Positions 5,026 to 5,266 of a stretch of DNA of 5,266 nt are shown in pieces (the stretch's first letter is position 1; each line of letters starts with the position of its first letter). Under the pieces are notes generated by a model that saw only the letters and a list, made by a program, of their open reading frames with translations, made no database searches and had not been told where the DNA came from. Made by a program: the position numbers and the translations under genes. Source of the DNA: Nitrosomonadales bacterium. Lineage in GTDB: Bacteria; Pseudomonadota; Gammaproteobacteria; Burkholderiales; Gallionellaceae. The DNA is taken from contig JACREA010000182.1 in assembly GCA_016218465.1 (NCBI GenBank), positions 1 through 5,266 of the forward strand. The letters are read 5' to 3'.

Positions 5026-5266
5026 ATGACATCACCTGTCCAACATCACCGCCTCATCATACTTGGCTCCGGACCGGCCGGATATACCGCCGCAGTTTAT
5101 GCCGCACGCGCCAATCTCAATCCGGTGCTTATCACCGGCATGGCCCAGGGAGGCCAACTGATGACCACCACCGAGGTTGACAACTGGCCTGCCGACCCGA
5201 TGGGCGTGCAAGGTCCGGAACTCATGCGGCGCTTCCAGCAGCACGCAGAACGTTTCAACACGCAGA
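5026..5266 (+). CDS. trxB: Thioredoxin reductase (NADPH), N-terminal part
   Basis: The first 80 residues of a flavoprotein that uses NADPH to reduce thioredoxin in the cytoplasm; the gene runs off the window end. The N-terminus has the FAD-binding Rossmann motif IILGSGPAGYTAAVYAARA (residues 11-29), then the TrxB-typical GGQLMTTTEVDNWP (42-55) and the GPELMRRFQQHA segment (62-73). The redox-active CxxC and NADPH domain would lie beyond the window, so activity cannot be confirmed here. ATG 5026 is chosen because the FAD motif follows at the usual distance. A purine-rich GAAAGAAG (5012-5019) 6 bases upstream is a modest ribosome binding site. It is divergent from mltB with a 90-base shared gap. 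Confidence 0.94.
   Translation, partial: MTSPVQHHRLIILGSGPAGYTAAVYAARANLNPVLITGMAQGGQLMTTTEVDNWPADPMGVQGPELMRRFQQHAERFNTQ

Overview
The window looks like chromosomal sequence from a Gram-negative betaproteobacterium. The evidence is the moderately high GC coding sequence, an outer-membrane-type lipoprotein, a periplasmic MltB-family lytic transglycosylase, and bacterial-type LysS and TrxB ends. The style recalls the Nitrosomonadales/Gallionellaceae, but that placement is a guess from gene style. No phage, IS element, CRISPR array, tRNA or rRNA was seen. Most of the window is ordinary housekeeping and envelope gene content. The least ordinary part is a small regulator / membrane-protein module near the left end.

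Layout: (1) 1-124, the last 40 codons of lysS (lysyl-tRNA synthetase). (2) 164-829, a Crp/Fnr-family transcription regulator. It lacks the FNR iron-sulfur cysteines but has a CX5C pair in its sensor domain. (3) 830-968, a regulatory gap with a perfect 20-bp palindrome containing TGTGA-N6-TCACA. The palindrome sits where a class II activator would bind, ahead of a -10-like element and a strong Shine-Dalgarno sequence. (4) 969-1160, a 63-residue DUF2892 membrane protein with two cysteines, closed by a good intrinsic terminator at 1188-1221. (5) 1263-3449, a complete Cu(I)-exporting P1B-type ATPase (copA) with one N-terminal metal-binding domain. (6) 3513-3980, an NlpC/P60 peptidoglycan endopeptidase lipoprotein. 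(7) 3964-4935 on the minus strand, an MltB-type lytic transglycosylase that overlaps the previous gene tail to tail by 17 bp. (8) 5026-5266, the start of trxB (thioredoxin reductase), cut by the window end and divergent from mltB.

How the parts may work together: the regulator's recognition helix keeps the CRP-like R-E-x-x-x-R pattern expected to read TGTGA half-sites, and such a site lies just downstream of its gene, in front of DUF2892. The simplest model is that the regulator activates the DUF2892 gene. Its signal is unknown but may be thiol or redox chemistry. CopA removes cytoplasmic Cu(I). The NlpC/P60 and MltB enzymes both cut peptidoglycan (peptide and glycan bonds respectively). TrxB would maintain thioredoxin. 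Copper, thiol and redox handling is a loose shared theme, but the terminator and opposing strands argue that these are separate transcription units.

A recurring feature is weak or absent Shine-Dalgarno sequences. Both copA and the NlpC/P60 gene have -10-like hexamers so close to the ATG that the transcripts would be leaderless or nearly so. No wholly new system is evident; the best candidate for follow-up is the regulator / palindrome / DUF2892 unit.
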